Of a DNA stretch of 64,000 nucleotides, positions 47,101-55,054 are shown one piece after another. Made by a program: the position numbers and the translations under genes. The notes beneath the pieces are model-generated. The model was not told the origin of the DNA, ran no database searches, and saw only the letters and a list, made by a program, of their open reading frames with translations. The number at the start of each line of letters is the position of its first letter. Position 1 is the stretch's first letter. The DNA comes from Mytilisepta virgata. Taxonomy: Eukaryota; Mollusca; Bivalvia; Mytilida; Mytilidae. The DNA lies in assembly GCA_028015205.1 (NCBI GenBank), contig CM051516.1:46628230-46692229 (forward strand), read 5' to 3'.

Positions 47101-49185
47101 ATACGTGTAAGGTGTACACAGTCACTTCCTTAAGATATTCATGCATCTTTGAACTAAGCCCGGAGAACTAAGGGATTTTACAATAACATGTACTTTATAT
47201 CTAGATGTCAATGTATCAGAATCTTTATCTTTTCCAAAAGGGACAAAGCTCCCCATTTTAAGAAAAAAATTAAACCTGTAAAAATGCCACCCTTAAGAGA
47301 AGCCTAAAGCAGGTACTGTTCATGCACTTGAGTTCATCCCGCTTTTGGTTGGGTTCCTGTTGCTCGTTTCTGTGTGTAAATTTTCAGTATTTTGTGTTAT
47401 TTGCTGTTTGTCTTTTGACTGTCATCTTTTTGGTGTTCCAGGTCATGTTTTTTTTTCTGTCAACGGATTTCCCTTCTTTTGACACTTCAATTGGTATTCC
47501 TACTTTTAATTGAAGCTATGAATTTTGTGTATGATGTAACCTTGTTTCCCTCATAATAAAACCTCATTCCTTTCCTCTAGAAAGACTTGCAACTTTATAC
47601 AAGTACCACCAGTGATATAATGTCATTTTCCGCGAAAAGGAGACGTACGAATTAGCGACGTTGCGAAAAAAGGAAAAACAATTTCACGCTGTTCTGTGAA
47701 AAGTTCTGGTTGGACGTTAGCAACGTGATTATCTCCCCTGTAATTGTATCGTATACCCTTAATAAGTATTATAATTGACTACGAAATTTTACCAGTTGAA
47801 TACCTAAACCAAATCATCACAATATAACAAATCATAACAATATACCAAAATAAACAGTGACGAAGCTGTAATATTGTCAACAAACAATCACAAACGTATA
47901 AATTGAAAAAGTACTACTTTCATTAAATTAAAGAGATGCAAGTCATGAATGGCAATAATGAAAATATTCATACATAACATCAACTCCATAATATCAGTGA
48001 ATATTAACTTGGCCAATCACCATGAGAATATATCCCCCACTGTCCATGTTTGGTGAGCCTTTATATTACTTTGAAAAATAACAGCTCAGAGCAGAAGCTT
48101 TGTAACTTGCATTTCTGGTTACATGTACTATATATTAGTTTTGATATTAAACAAGGGAGATAATTATTTCTTTTATAAGCAGTATTACTTTTTTCTATCT
48201 TTTCTCTCTTTTCTTTTTCTTTCTTCTTATCTCTCATCACAGACATCCTAGCAAATGTTCTTTGTTTTCTACTGATCTTATTGACATCATCACAAGATGA
48301 TCCTGAAAAGACAGATAATCTTTGGTATCATATTCTGATACTCTTATTTTTAAACTTTTAAAAATTCATATTTATTTTGTGAAATAATTAAATTTGTAAA
48401 ATTAACATGTTTACAATATCTATAAAAGTGACAAATTGAACCAATCTTTGAAGGGAAATCAAATGTAATTTTAACCTGTTCAATTCTTAAACAGTCAAAG
48501 GGGAATAACTCAATAATTTTTAATAACTCACTATTAGTATGTATTGATGATAGTTCAGTGTTGGACTAATCCACCAACAGTTTAAAAGTTTCTATTTACT
48601 ATAGGTTCCTTACCATGTTTTTATGATTCTTTTAAATTCATTATAAAAGAAATGAATGATAAATACATTCTGTAAACATTTTTCCATTTATCCTTTCTTA
48701 TCACAAGTAACAGCAACTTGAATCTTGTTCTAAATATAAGGTATAGTATGAGTTTTTCAAAACAACTCGTTGGGCAGTAGAGCACTTGACTGATGAGTAA
48801 GAAAGCATCAGAATACTTGTGGAAATGTTAACTTGCTTCCTGAGTGTTTGAATGTCCCAAAATCGATTTTAATACATATAAATTTTATTATAAGAAAGAT
48901 TTTTTCTTTCATGATTCAACAAAAAAAATCGACCACCACTGTTTTATCAAAACTGAATTCCAATTTTCATCCACCCTTGATTTTTTTCTATGGTGATTCC
49001 TGTAAAATGATACCTGTTTCTCCTGTATCTGTAGAACTGCTCTCTGCAGATCCATTTGAAATGTCCAACTCATCTTCAGATGTTTCTGAAGTCTTTTTTT
49101 CATTTCCACGAGATGGAGTGTCCTTTTTCTTTTTACCATGAAAATTTGTTAGCTCTGATAATACTGGAAGAATTCCTCTCTTCAT
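24882..49185 (-). CDS. Unrecognised 702-residue scaffold-like protein, 8 coding exons
   Basis: Exons 49014-49185, 48189-48302, 44995-45059, 42936-43028, 41663-41905, 41128-41175, 29615-29706 and 24882-26163 join with GT-AG borders and consistent phases. The order is: Ser/Glu-rich N terminus (1-58), very basic KKKEKEKREK helix (about 75-96), a compact domain (97-152: RISMEDFLSKHAEFCTWIEE, then AKLKTYFKDFMKLWNKRKLP and KYYRG), then a long disordered region with PPPLPPPP (347-354), a KRKKPKP basic patch, PPVAPKPKR (477-485, SH3-type), YAEI twice (428-431, 472-475, Src-SH2 type) and YVEM (502-505, the YxxM PI3-kinase p85 motif). It ends SGIKRTKSAETIIW. I do not recognise the family. Motifs suggest a tyrosine-phosphorylated adaptor; that is inference. 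Confidence 0.8.
26164..27525. other. Scaffold gene intron 7, proximal part
   Basis: A tRNA-like remnant lies near 26620-26660 (minus strand GGGTTCAATACCTGG), probably a SINE fragment. Otherwise nothing recognised. Confidence 0.4.
27526..27586. repeat. Interstitial telomere-like repeat
   Basis: About 60 bp of degenerate CCCTAA units (CTAACCTAACCCTAAACC, CTTACCCTACCCTAACC), the complement of TTAGGG, inside an intron. Confidence 0.7.
27975..28995. repeat. ~145-bp tandem repeat with GACGGACAAGG end
   Basis: About seven copies of a unit containing 'aaaatgtaggtcataatgac' and 'gtttcattgatacactatgc' begin near 27995, 28119, 28261, 28405, 28554, 28695 and 28842. The array ends at TAGACGGACAAGGGTAACTC and TATGCCCC, the usual tail of bivalve pearl-like repeats. 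Flanking stretches (27800-27970; 29020-29330) resemble sequence at 43940-44440, suggesting a larger element. Confidence 0.75.
29615..29706 (-). CDS. Scaffold gene exon 7
   Basis: Acceptor TTTTGTAG, donor AG|GTAAAT. Encodes ISSEYQVPVKQCKTESVYVS and DQDSNKENSL, ending with the AG of a split Arg codon. Two YxxP/V-type tyrosines are present. Confidence 0.8.
29973..30360. mobile_element. 372-bp MITE-like element with 8-bp target duplication
   Basis: ATCTCTTT at 29973-29980 and 30353-30360 exactly flanks 29981-30352. The ends are imperfectly inverted (AGCCTCGCC versus GGCGGGGC). The right end follows GACAGACAGACAG and CGAACGCCACCAAGTGG, a dispersed bivalve motif. An 8-bp duplication is typical of hAT-like transposition. 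Confidence 0.7.
30361..31640. other. Scaffold gene intron 6, unassigned
   Basis: Mostly featureless AT-rich sequence. A plus-strand segment 31378-31447 (MIFLPPRFGTANPPNLLPNL) ends at a consensus donor CAG|GTATGT but has no partner exon. A T-run lies at 31608-31635. Confidence 0.35.
31660..31917. repeat. Short bivalve-type repeat with GGACGTACGGACAAGG tail
   Basis: 'acgaaaaatttca' occurs twice (about 31668 and 31838), and the end reads CAAGGTGAATCCAGTATACG then GAGTGGGGGTATA, the tail form used by pearl-like repeats. Boundaries are approximate. Confidence 0.4.
31918..34040. other. Scaffold gene intron 6, unassigned
   Basis: AT-rich; only a 9-bp hairpin GTCCAGTGC/GCACTGGAC near 33904-33927 stands out. 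Confidence 0.35.
34041..34429. mobile_element. MITE with perfect 15-bp TIR enclosing a tRNA-like sequence
   Basis: TTTACATCCCAGCTC (34041-34055) and GAGCTGGGATGTAAA (34415-34429) are exact inverses; similarity continues further in (ACAGGGTTGATAT versus ATATACCCTG). On the minus strand about 34225-34300 reads like a tRNA: GTAGTGTAGTGGTTAAGG (box A) and GGTTCGAATC (box B). Stems are too poor for a working tRNA, so it is probably a SINE head or pseudo-tRNA. Confidence 0.65.
34430..35979. other. Scaffold gene intron 6, unassigned
   Basis: No gene, exon or repeat family recognised. Confidence 0.35.
35980..36935. mobile_element. AAGATATCTT-array element with ~40-bp inverted ends
   Basis: The left end GGCACGCCGTTGTTATATTT (continuing ATTCAATTTTGAGATATCTT) is nearly the inverse of the right end (AAGATATCTTGAAATTTGAA, then TAAATATAAAAACGGTGTGC). 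Between them are roughly 30 AAGATATCTT-type 10-bp palindromes spaced by AT-rich 10-20-bp linkers. A TTAA-flanked MITE is nested at 36153-36433. A partial relative is at 17003-17195. No ORF; the array could extrude cruciforms. Confidence 0.75.
36153..36433. mobile_element. TTAA-flanked (piggyBac-like) MITE, nested
   Basis: TTAA at both ends, with GGTGGTACCTAACACT after the left and AGTGTTGGGTACCACC before the right: a 16-bp TIR with one mismatch. A TTAA duplication is the piggyBac signature. It splits the AAGATATCTT array, so it is younger than the array. Confidence 0.75.
36936..39856. other. Scaffold gene intron 6, unassigned
   Basis: No supported coding exon. Low-complexity G-run near 37958-37970. 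Nothing else recognised. Confidence 0.35.
39857..40119 (-). repeat. tRNA-derived SINE, family B, copy 2
   Basis: Minus-strand head with GTGAGTTCGAATCTCACC (box B) near 40040; shared body CCTTCGGTAGGAAAATTGGC; tail (CTAAA)n seen as TAGTTTAGTTTAGTTT at 39857-39872. Confidence 0.75.
40120..41127. other. Scaffold gene intron 6, remainder
   Basis: Nothing recognised. Confidence 0.35.
41128..41175 (-). CDS. Scaffold gene exon 6
   Basis: 16 codons, NGYASVTSPIEETKEQ, acceptor TTTTTCAG, donor CAG|GTACAA, phase 0 on both sides, so it can be skipped without shifting frame. Confidence 0.75.
41663..41905 (-). CDS. Scaffold gene exon 5
   Basis: 81 codons in phase 0, starting KYYRGSTDMDSPCPTYIPKG and ending TQTEQEQ. 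Contains RPKSKRLSIE, a basic phosphosite-like patch. Acceptor CTTTCAG, donor CAG|GTAAAA. Confidence 0.8.
41906..42935. other. Scaffold gene intron 4
   Basis: The segment 42180-42270 (gatggttaattcagaaatgtg) matches 24150-24205, so it is a dispersed repeat fragment. Otherwise nothing. Confidence 0.4.
42936..43028 (-). CDS. Scaffold gene exon 4 (domain second half)
   Basis: 31 codons, KHKCTKDMSSAKLKTYFKDF and MKLWNKRKLPL; aromatic and charged residues suggest a folded helix pair. Acceptor TTTTTTTAG, donor TTG|GTGAGT. Confidence 0.85.
43029..44994. other. Scaffold gene intron 3
   Basis: 43940-44440 is similar in part to 27850-27990 and 29020-29330 (CCACAGCTATCA..., CATTCAAACTTGATCTATGT), a dispersed repeat. 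No exon. Confidence 0.4.
44995..45059 (-). CDS. Scaffold gene exon 3 (domain first half)
   Basis: Acceptor TTTTTTACAG, donor GAG|GTAACA. RISMEDFLSKHAEFCTWIEE plus E; phase links to exon 2 through a split AAT codon. Confidence 0.85.
45395..45675. repeat. Foldback: long inverted repeat with a duplicated left arm
   Basis: 45538-45599 pairs with 45613-45675 (one extra G) around a 13-base loop: GTTACACAGTGTGCAATTGT on the left, its inverse ending GTAAC at 45675. The outer part of the left arm is also present as a direct repeat about 90 bp earlier (ATGGAAAAAAAACAATAAAT at 45395 and 45486). Lies in intron 2 of the scaffold gene. Confidence 0.8.
46111..46352 (-). repeat. tRNA-derived SINE, family B, copy 3
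   Basis: Best-preserved copy. Minus-strand head GGGGCCTTGGTGGCCGAGTG has box A; GTTGTGAGTTCGAATCTCAC has box B; body and tail match 39857-40119. Confidence 0.8.
46353..48188. other. Scaffold gene intron 2, remainder
   Basis: Two open frames (46632-46898 minus, 47322-47513 plus) have no splice support or recognised motif; the second is leucine/phenylalanine-rich by composition. Confidence 0.4.
48189..48302 (-). CDS. Scaffold gene exon 2 (basic coiled coil)
   Basis: SSCDDVNKISRKQRTFARMS then VMRDKKKEKEKREKIEK. Donor is AAAAAA|GTAATA in an A-run; this site keeps frame with exon 3. Acceptor CTTTTCAG. Confidence 0.8.
49014..49185 (-). CDS. Scaffold gene exon 1 (start codon)
   Basis: ATG at 49185: MKRGILPVLSELTNFHGKKK, then an S/E-rich acidic stretch (TSETSEDELDISNGSAESSS). 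The exon has an acceptor TTTTAG|A at 49190 just before the ATG, so a 5' UTR exon lies farther right and was not located. Donor ACAG|GTATCA. Confidence 0.75.
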
Positions 49186-49526
49186 TGATCTAAAATAAAC
49201 TTTTCAGATGTACATGTAATATACTTTGGTATTAAAAGAAAAGCATATCATTTTCTTTAATAATGATTACAATTACTATTAAAAAACCTGCAAGTAATTG
49301 TATGAACTATGTGGCTTTAATTATGCTTAAGAAACAAAGGATACATATAAAAAAAATATGATTGTTTTGAATTACGTCTGCCACCAAATAAACAAGCCAA
49401 TTATGTTTGTTTTTATAATGCCATTTAATAGTTTGTTAGGCAAGCCTATATCCTGGGTGCTATCTAAATCCATCAAGTGTCAAATTGATCGTTTAACCTA
49501 CTCACTCACTTAGTTAATTCCCTTTA

Positions 49527-50978
49527 TACTCATGGACAAAACAAATGTTGCAATATAAAAATATTTATAAATATATTATTTTTTATCGGAAATTTTTTTT
49601 CACTGTATACGAATGTTTACCTGGTTAAATTGATTATACAGGTAAGATTAGATTTTTTTAAAACTCTTAGATTGTTATGTTATCGAACACAGTCGTATAC
49701 GCTATTGTCGTGCACATGCAGATGATTTGCGTCATGTTTGTACCCAGTTGACAGCTGTTGGTAGCAGAAGTAAGAAAAACAATCTTTTTTCTTAAATCTG
49801 CTTTTCAAAACTTCAAAACATAATGCCCCGTTCAGACAATGCTAGCAGAGAGAGGGTAACAGGAAAGCTACAACTTGGTGCTACACAAGGTGACATTGCT
49901 AGACATTTTAGAGTTGGGAGAACACCATTTGGAGATTGTGGAACAGGTATAGAGCAACAAATTCAACTGCTGATCGCCCAAGATCTGTTAACCAAGAGTA
50001 ACAAACAACAGACAAGACAGAATGATCAGATTACATCATTCACGCAACGGAACTGAAAATCCGGCCAACACTGCCACTATTATTCGTTGTCTACACCGCA
50101 TTAGTCGGAGGACTGTTCAACGTCACTTGAGGCTGGCCATCGTGCCAAAAGACCGCATCTGGGTCCCATGTTGACACTACGTCATGTCAACGTCGTTTTG
50201 AAGGGGCAAGACGTCATCTATGATGGCGACAGATCCTTTTCACTGACAAATCCCGTTTCCTGTTACATCGAGTAGATGGGCGAATAAGAGTCTATCGTAG
50301 ACATGGTGAACGTTTTGCTGACAATTGTCTTGTTCATCACAACCATTTCAGCGGGGGAAGTGTAATGATGTGGGGCGGAATTGCAGCAAATAGACGCACA
50401 GATCTTGTGACAGTCAATGGCAGTTTTAATGCTGAAAGATACAGAAACGAGATCCTAACACCACATGTGCTACCTTTTGTTGCAGCAAATGGAGGTACAT
50501 TTCAACAGGATAACGCTCGTTCGCACAATATGAACTTTTTGCGTCAAAATAACTTTGATGTACTGCCTTGGCTTTTCCTATCGTCAGATCTTTTGGACCA
50601 ATTAGACCGGCAATTAAGAAAGAGGGCAGAGCAACTGGAAAAGCTAGACCAACTCTGTATTGCAGTTGAAGATGAGTGGCAGCGAATTTCTATGGTGTCA
50701 ATTAATTGTTTAATTGCATCTATGCGTCAACGTTGTCAAGCTGTGATCGATAATAGAGGCTCTTTCACCAGATACTGACTTTGTAAACTTGCACAACGAT
50801 TACATCAAGTAGAAGAGTGTAACGTTGGATAATGTGGGCATAACGTTTCTGCCTATCCTGTTTTTTCCGTTCTTTAGACATTGCAGATGTAATTTTAGAC
50901 AACTACATTAGTGTATTGTATAACAAAATTAATAAATCTATATATTTATATGTGCAACGATTCTTTTGTCCATGAGTA
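49527..50978 (+). mobile_element. Tc1-type DNA transposon, inactive, ~1.45 kb
   Basis: TA dinucleotides at 49527 and 50977 flank inverted ends CTCATGGACAAAACAAATGT (left, 49529-) and CTCATGGACAAAAGAATCGT (inverse of the right end, from 50976). Similarity extends through GTTGCA..ATATAAA, about 40 bp. Size, TA duplication and internal transposase remnant all fit the Tc1/mariner superfamily. Confidence 0.85.
49823..50778 (+). pseudogene. Tc1-type transposase pseudogene
   Basis: N-terminal helix-turn-helix (RERVTGKLQLGATQGDIARH), then frameshifts and stops until the core: ILFTDKSRFLLHRVDGRIRV (first Asp), GGSVMMWGGIAANRRTDLV and TFQQDNARSH (second Asp). After SSDLL the segment that normally holds PIEHLWD is missing (text jumps to DQLDRQLRKR), so the third catalytic residue is deleted. 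At least two frame breaks lie between 50056 and 50365. Confidence 0.85.
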
Positions 50979-52745
50979 CAGTTTAAACTTATTTATTTAT
51001 AGTAAATTGGGAAACAAGTTATACCAACTTATACTAATCCCTTTCCCCTTGGCAGGTATGAGAAGGGCCCCTTGTAGCAGCATTTTAGCCTACTCTTTTT
51101 CAACATCTACAGAGGAGTCTTTAACGTGCTGAGGGTGTTGCTATTCCTTATATGGTGTCGATAGGGCGTCGCAAATTTGTCAATTGTTCCCTGAACTTTT
51201 CATCCTGAATGGGAATCAAACCTGGGACCTTTGGCTTCATAGTCTGATGTGCTAGAACATGATTTGATTATGAAAATCACATATTGCATGAACTTGGAAT
51301 CAAAATAAAACCCAGAAAAACCTTGGTTTCAGAAGATCACCACTGCCAACTCAGCTAATAGAGTAATCCACTAGCAAAGCTAATTTAGGGTGGTAATAAT
51401 CCTGTTAAGGTTCTATAAATTCAGTAGTTCACAAGGGAATCTCTGTTATACGACTATACATTTTAAAACTAGGGTCAGTAGGGAGATTCACTTTAAATAA
51501 ATAAGAATATGTCTGGGAAAATTTCTCGTCTGATGAAAGTCGTCGCCATAAATATACCAAAACAACAAAGAAGATCGCCAGGACACTTATATGGGACACT
51601 TTAACATACACTCTTAAACTATCCATTTCATGATTTTCAAATTGCGCTCCAAGATTTTGTTTTGTAAAATATTAAAGATTCTAGAGTGAAACGAACTTTT
51701 ATTAGGAGTGTTTTCACGGAGGTCCGCGTTAAAAACCGATGACACTCGAGTTCATTCAATATACAAAAGGTATGGCTTGGACAAAATTTTCAGCTAATCA
51801 AGTTTAAATTTAACATTTCAGTTATAGATAAAAAAAAGTTAAAGAACGCATAAATAAAAATATCAATTAAAGGTGTGTATTTACATCACTATTACATGTA
51901 TTACAATCATTCAAAAACACCTGAACATGAATAAATAAATGAAGCTAATTATAATTTTACTCAATAATTTTTCATGTATTAATAAATTAAATAAGTGTTT
52001 GAAATGTTTTTGTTAAATGTTAGGCTTTTCAGTCAAAAAAGTTGATCAACAACAGGTTTAAACCGATAGAGTCAAGGGATATCTCTTGATTCAAACCATT
52101 TGCACTTTAAATGTTTTAAACACCTGAAAATCCGCTAGATAACGCATATTTAATGAGCGGTATTTTTTCAGAGACGTTTTAGCCGATCTATAGAATTGAA
52201 TTACCTATGATTAATTAGGAGGCACAACTTGCACCTATCGATATTCCCACAACCCATTAATGTATATATGAAGAATTCCCATTTCTTATTCATATTAATT
52301 CAGTTTTATTTTGTTAAACCAACCAGTACAATCGAATACGAATAATGACTATCATAGTTGTTTTTTAATTGAAAATCTTAATCATGTAATCTGCAATACA
52401 ATCCTTGCTTTAAAACAGACCAATACTGTACCCAAAGTTTGATCACCATTACAAAGGATACAAAAGGAAATTCCATACCGTAATTTTACGGTAATATATA
52501 AAATCCTGTTTTGTTGATTAGTGTTGAGACCTTAAATACAGCGGTGCGTTATTATAATGTTTATAAACATTTGTCTGTCTGGCTGTTCCTAGAATTTCAT
52601 CATTACGTCTACTGATCTTTTTAATAAGACTTTGGATACGATCAGTCTCAGTCTGTAACTATTAACTCTCGTGATTGTCTTATTCCTGATACAGAAATCT
52701 TTCTTGAAATGTAGCCTATCCTCTTGACTTTGAGATAGCTGTCAG
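50979..52745. other. Intergenic: SINE-like remnant and a short membrane-type ORF
   Basis: 51030-51260 includes CTACAGAGGAGTCTTTAACG and a minus-strand T-arm-like CCCAGGTTTGATTCCC, a degraded SINE-like repeat. On the minus strand 51429-51626 could encode 65 residues with one hydrophobic helix (HISVLAIFFVVLVYLW); its frame does not splice to the scaffold gene. Confidence 0.35.
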
Positions 52746-52877
52746 TTTAGAGCTTAGTCGGAGATTGCTCTGACGTCTGACGGCCTTTTTTGTGATATGC
52801 TGGGGCCATGTGACACGGGCCCAGCATATCATAAAAAAGGCCGTCAGATGTCAGAGCAATGTCGGACTATTTAGAGC
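52746..52877. mobile_element. ~116-bp foldback MITE with 8-bp direct repeats
   Basis: TTTAGAGC at 52746-52753 and 52870-52877 flanks a hairpin with ~50-bp arms: TAGTCGGAGATTGCTCTGAC on the left, its near-perfect inverse ending GTCGGACTA at 52869, loop about 10 bases. Eight-base duplication suggests a hAT-like origin. Confidence 0.7.
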
Positions 52878-53152
52878 AGAGCTTTAGAGAATGTTTCTTC
52901 TATGTTTCAACTAGGAAACTACCCGTATCCTTATATCCCTTCAACCAAAAATTTCACCATTTTCTTAGGGTGAGATTTTTCTGTATTATACAGCGATGTG
53001 TGAAAATTATATGTTATCATGTTTTATATATCTATCAATTTGAAAGACAGTAAGATCCCCATCTAAATGGATAAGAAGTCATAAATTTTATATCTCCTCT
53101 CTTTCAACCCCTTCTCTCCCTCTGTCCAGCCCTTGAATAAACAATTAGAAAA

Positions 53153-54958
53153 ATGGCCGAAAATATGAATTCGGAAAATGAACATTTTTTCGATGATTCC
53201 TTTGAAGGATCATTATCGGACTCTGAAATTGTACTTAATAAAAAAGATTCAAAAGGAAAAATAAAATCCAAATCCAGAAAACCTCTTAGTGATAAAAATG
53301 ATGAAATAATAATTCATAAACAATTTGTTGGCTTTAGTGATGACGGAAATGAATGCCGAAAACCATGCAGTATTAAAATTAATACAAAGAAAGATAATGT
53401 ACACATCTGGATTGAAGTTATCCGATCCGTAATGAGCTCACATTATGATATTGAGGAGCGTGAGATAAATCATGGGCATCAATTTTCAGTGTTTAAAAAT
53501 GGTTTGAAATATGTAAGTGTAACAATATACAAAACTGGTACTGTACTTGTTCAAGGTTTAGATACATGTGTAGATTGGAAAGCCAAACACTATGAAGAAA
53601 TTAAAGCCATTGTAAATGAAAAGGTAAATCTAGACGCTTCGACAAATGGTGAAATTTATCACGAATCATCACAAACAAATGTAAAACAATTTGACGAAAG
53701 CAATATACATCTAAACGAAGTACACGATATGACAAATGATGAAGAAAAATCATTACAAAATTTACCAGTCAATGTTTCCAGTGAATGTATTTCTACTGCA
53801 ATCACATGTTTATCATCGGAAATGGAAGGTATTAATGATAAGTTACGTAAGTTAACATCTGAATCGGAATGCATTAGAGCTAGAAATACCGATCTGGAAA
53901 TTCAAATTGTTCAACTTAAAGCATGTCTGAAAACGGAGTAACAGAATAATAAATTTTTGCAAGAAGAGGTTGCAACAAAACAAATGAGAATTGAAAATTA
54001 TGAAGAGGAAATCAAAATTTTGAAAAATCAACTGGCCGTGCGAACCCAAGCATCAAATCATAGTAGCCGTAATGAATCCGCCCTTAAGTCATTTAATAGT
54101 GATATTTGTTCAACATCTACTCCAATAGTAAATAAATCAAAGAAACGAGAATTCAATACCAGAAAAATACAAATTAAACCTCGTAAAAATCAGAATAAAA
54201 CCGGAAACACCATTATTATTGGAAGTTCTATAACGAAAGGCATTAACACAAAATCAGTGATGGATCACGTAAGTATCAATACAAATAGAGGTGGTACAAC
54301 AACATCCTTAAAAAGACATATTGAACAACTAGACCTGTCACCATTTGACGATATAGTATTACAGTTCGGAGGGAATGATGCTGAAAATAATGTTAACATC
54401 AGAGAATTTACAAATAACTTCAGACTTATTATTGAAGGTATTAGAAGTCAAAACGTTTCAAAAAGAATTGTTATTGGTGGATTATTGCCAAGACTGGCCA
54501 TCAATGTTGACAAATACAACAGTCGCTTAAAAGAATTGTGCCAGGAACTTTCAGTGGAATTTGTGGACCATCTTGAAAATTTTGTTCTCAAAAACGGTAA
54601 AGTTGTAAACAATATGCTGATGTCCGATGGAATACATTTAACAAGAACCGGGACAAATCTGATGCTTCAAAACATCAATGAAAAGATGAGAATTTTGAGA
54701 AATGCCCATAACAACAGAAAGGATGGGACTGCTGATCAGTCTTTATGGAAAACAAGATATGTTCGGCCTACCAATCGTCGTCCATGTTATAATTGTGGTG
54801 AAAGTAATCATTCTGCAAGTAAATGCCGCTACAATACCAGACTAGAATGTTATAACTGCCACAGCTTCGGACACAAAGAAAACTTGTGTTGGATGAAGAA
54901 TCGACAAATAAAACATGATATGTATATGGGGCAGTATTTAAAGCCAAAATACCTGTAG
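53153..54958 (+). pseudogene. LINE ORF1: SGNH-esterase/CCHC protein, one internal stop
   Basis: One frame of 602 codons. An acidic N terminus is followed by a small domain with IYKTGTVLVQG (125-135), a coiled coil (about 225-300), an SGNH-type esterase (GSS at 357-359, GGND at 406-409, DGIH at 492-495), and two CX2CX4HX4C knuckles (545-558 and 566-579). Esterase-bearing ORF1 proteins are known from CR1/L2 LINEs; they bind RNA and assemble the retrotransposition particle. A TAA at 53939-53941 (codon 263) breaks the coiled coil; everything else is open. The frame ends at TAG 54956-54958, in the same frame as ORF2. Confidence 0.85.
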
Positions 54959-55054
54959 GGATTCGGTAAAGAAGAGGAAATCGAACTTATTTCAGTTAAC
55001 AGATATAACACAATATCCTCTATTCTCTGTGAAAATTGTGGTAATGATAATATT

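Noticed and set aside
48833..49141. 102-codon plus-strand ORF
   Set aside because: It is antisense to exon 1 of the scaffold gene, whose splice phases and composition are better supported.
51429..51626. 65-residue minus-strand ORF with a membrane helix as first exon of the scaffold gene
   Set aside because: Its only plausible donor (AAA|GTGAAT) ends in phase 0, and joining it to the exon at 49189 gives an early stop; no other partner was found.
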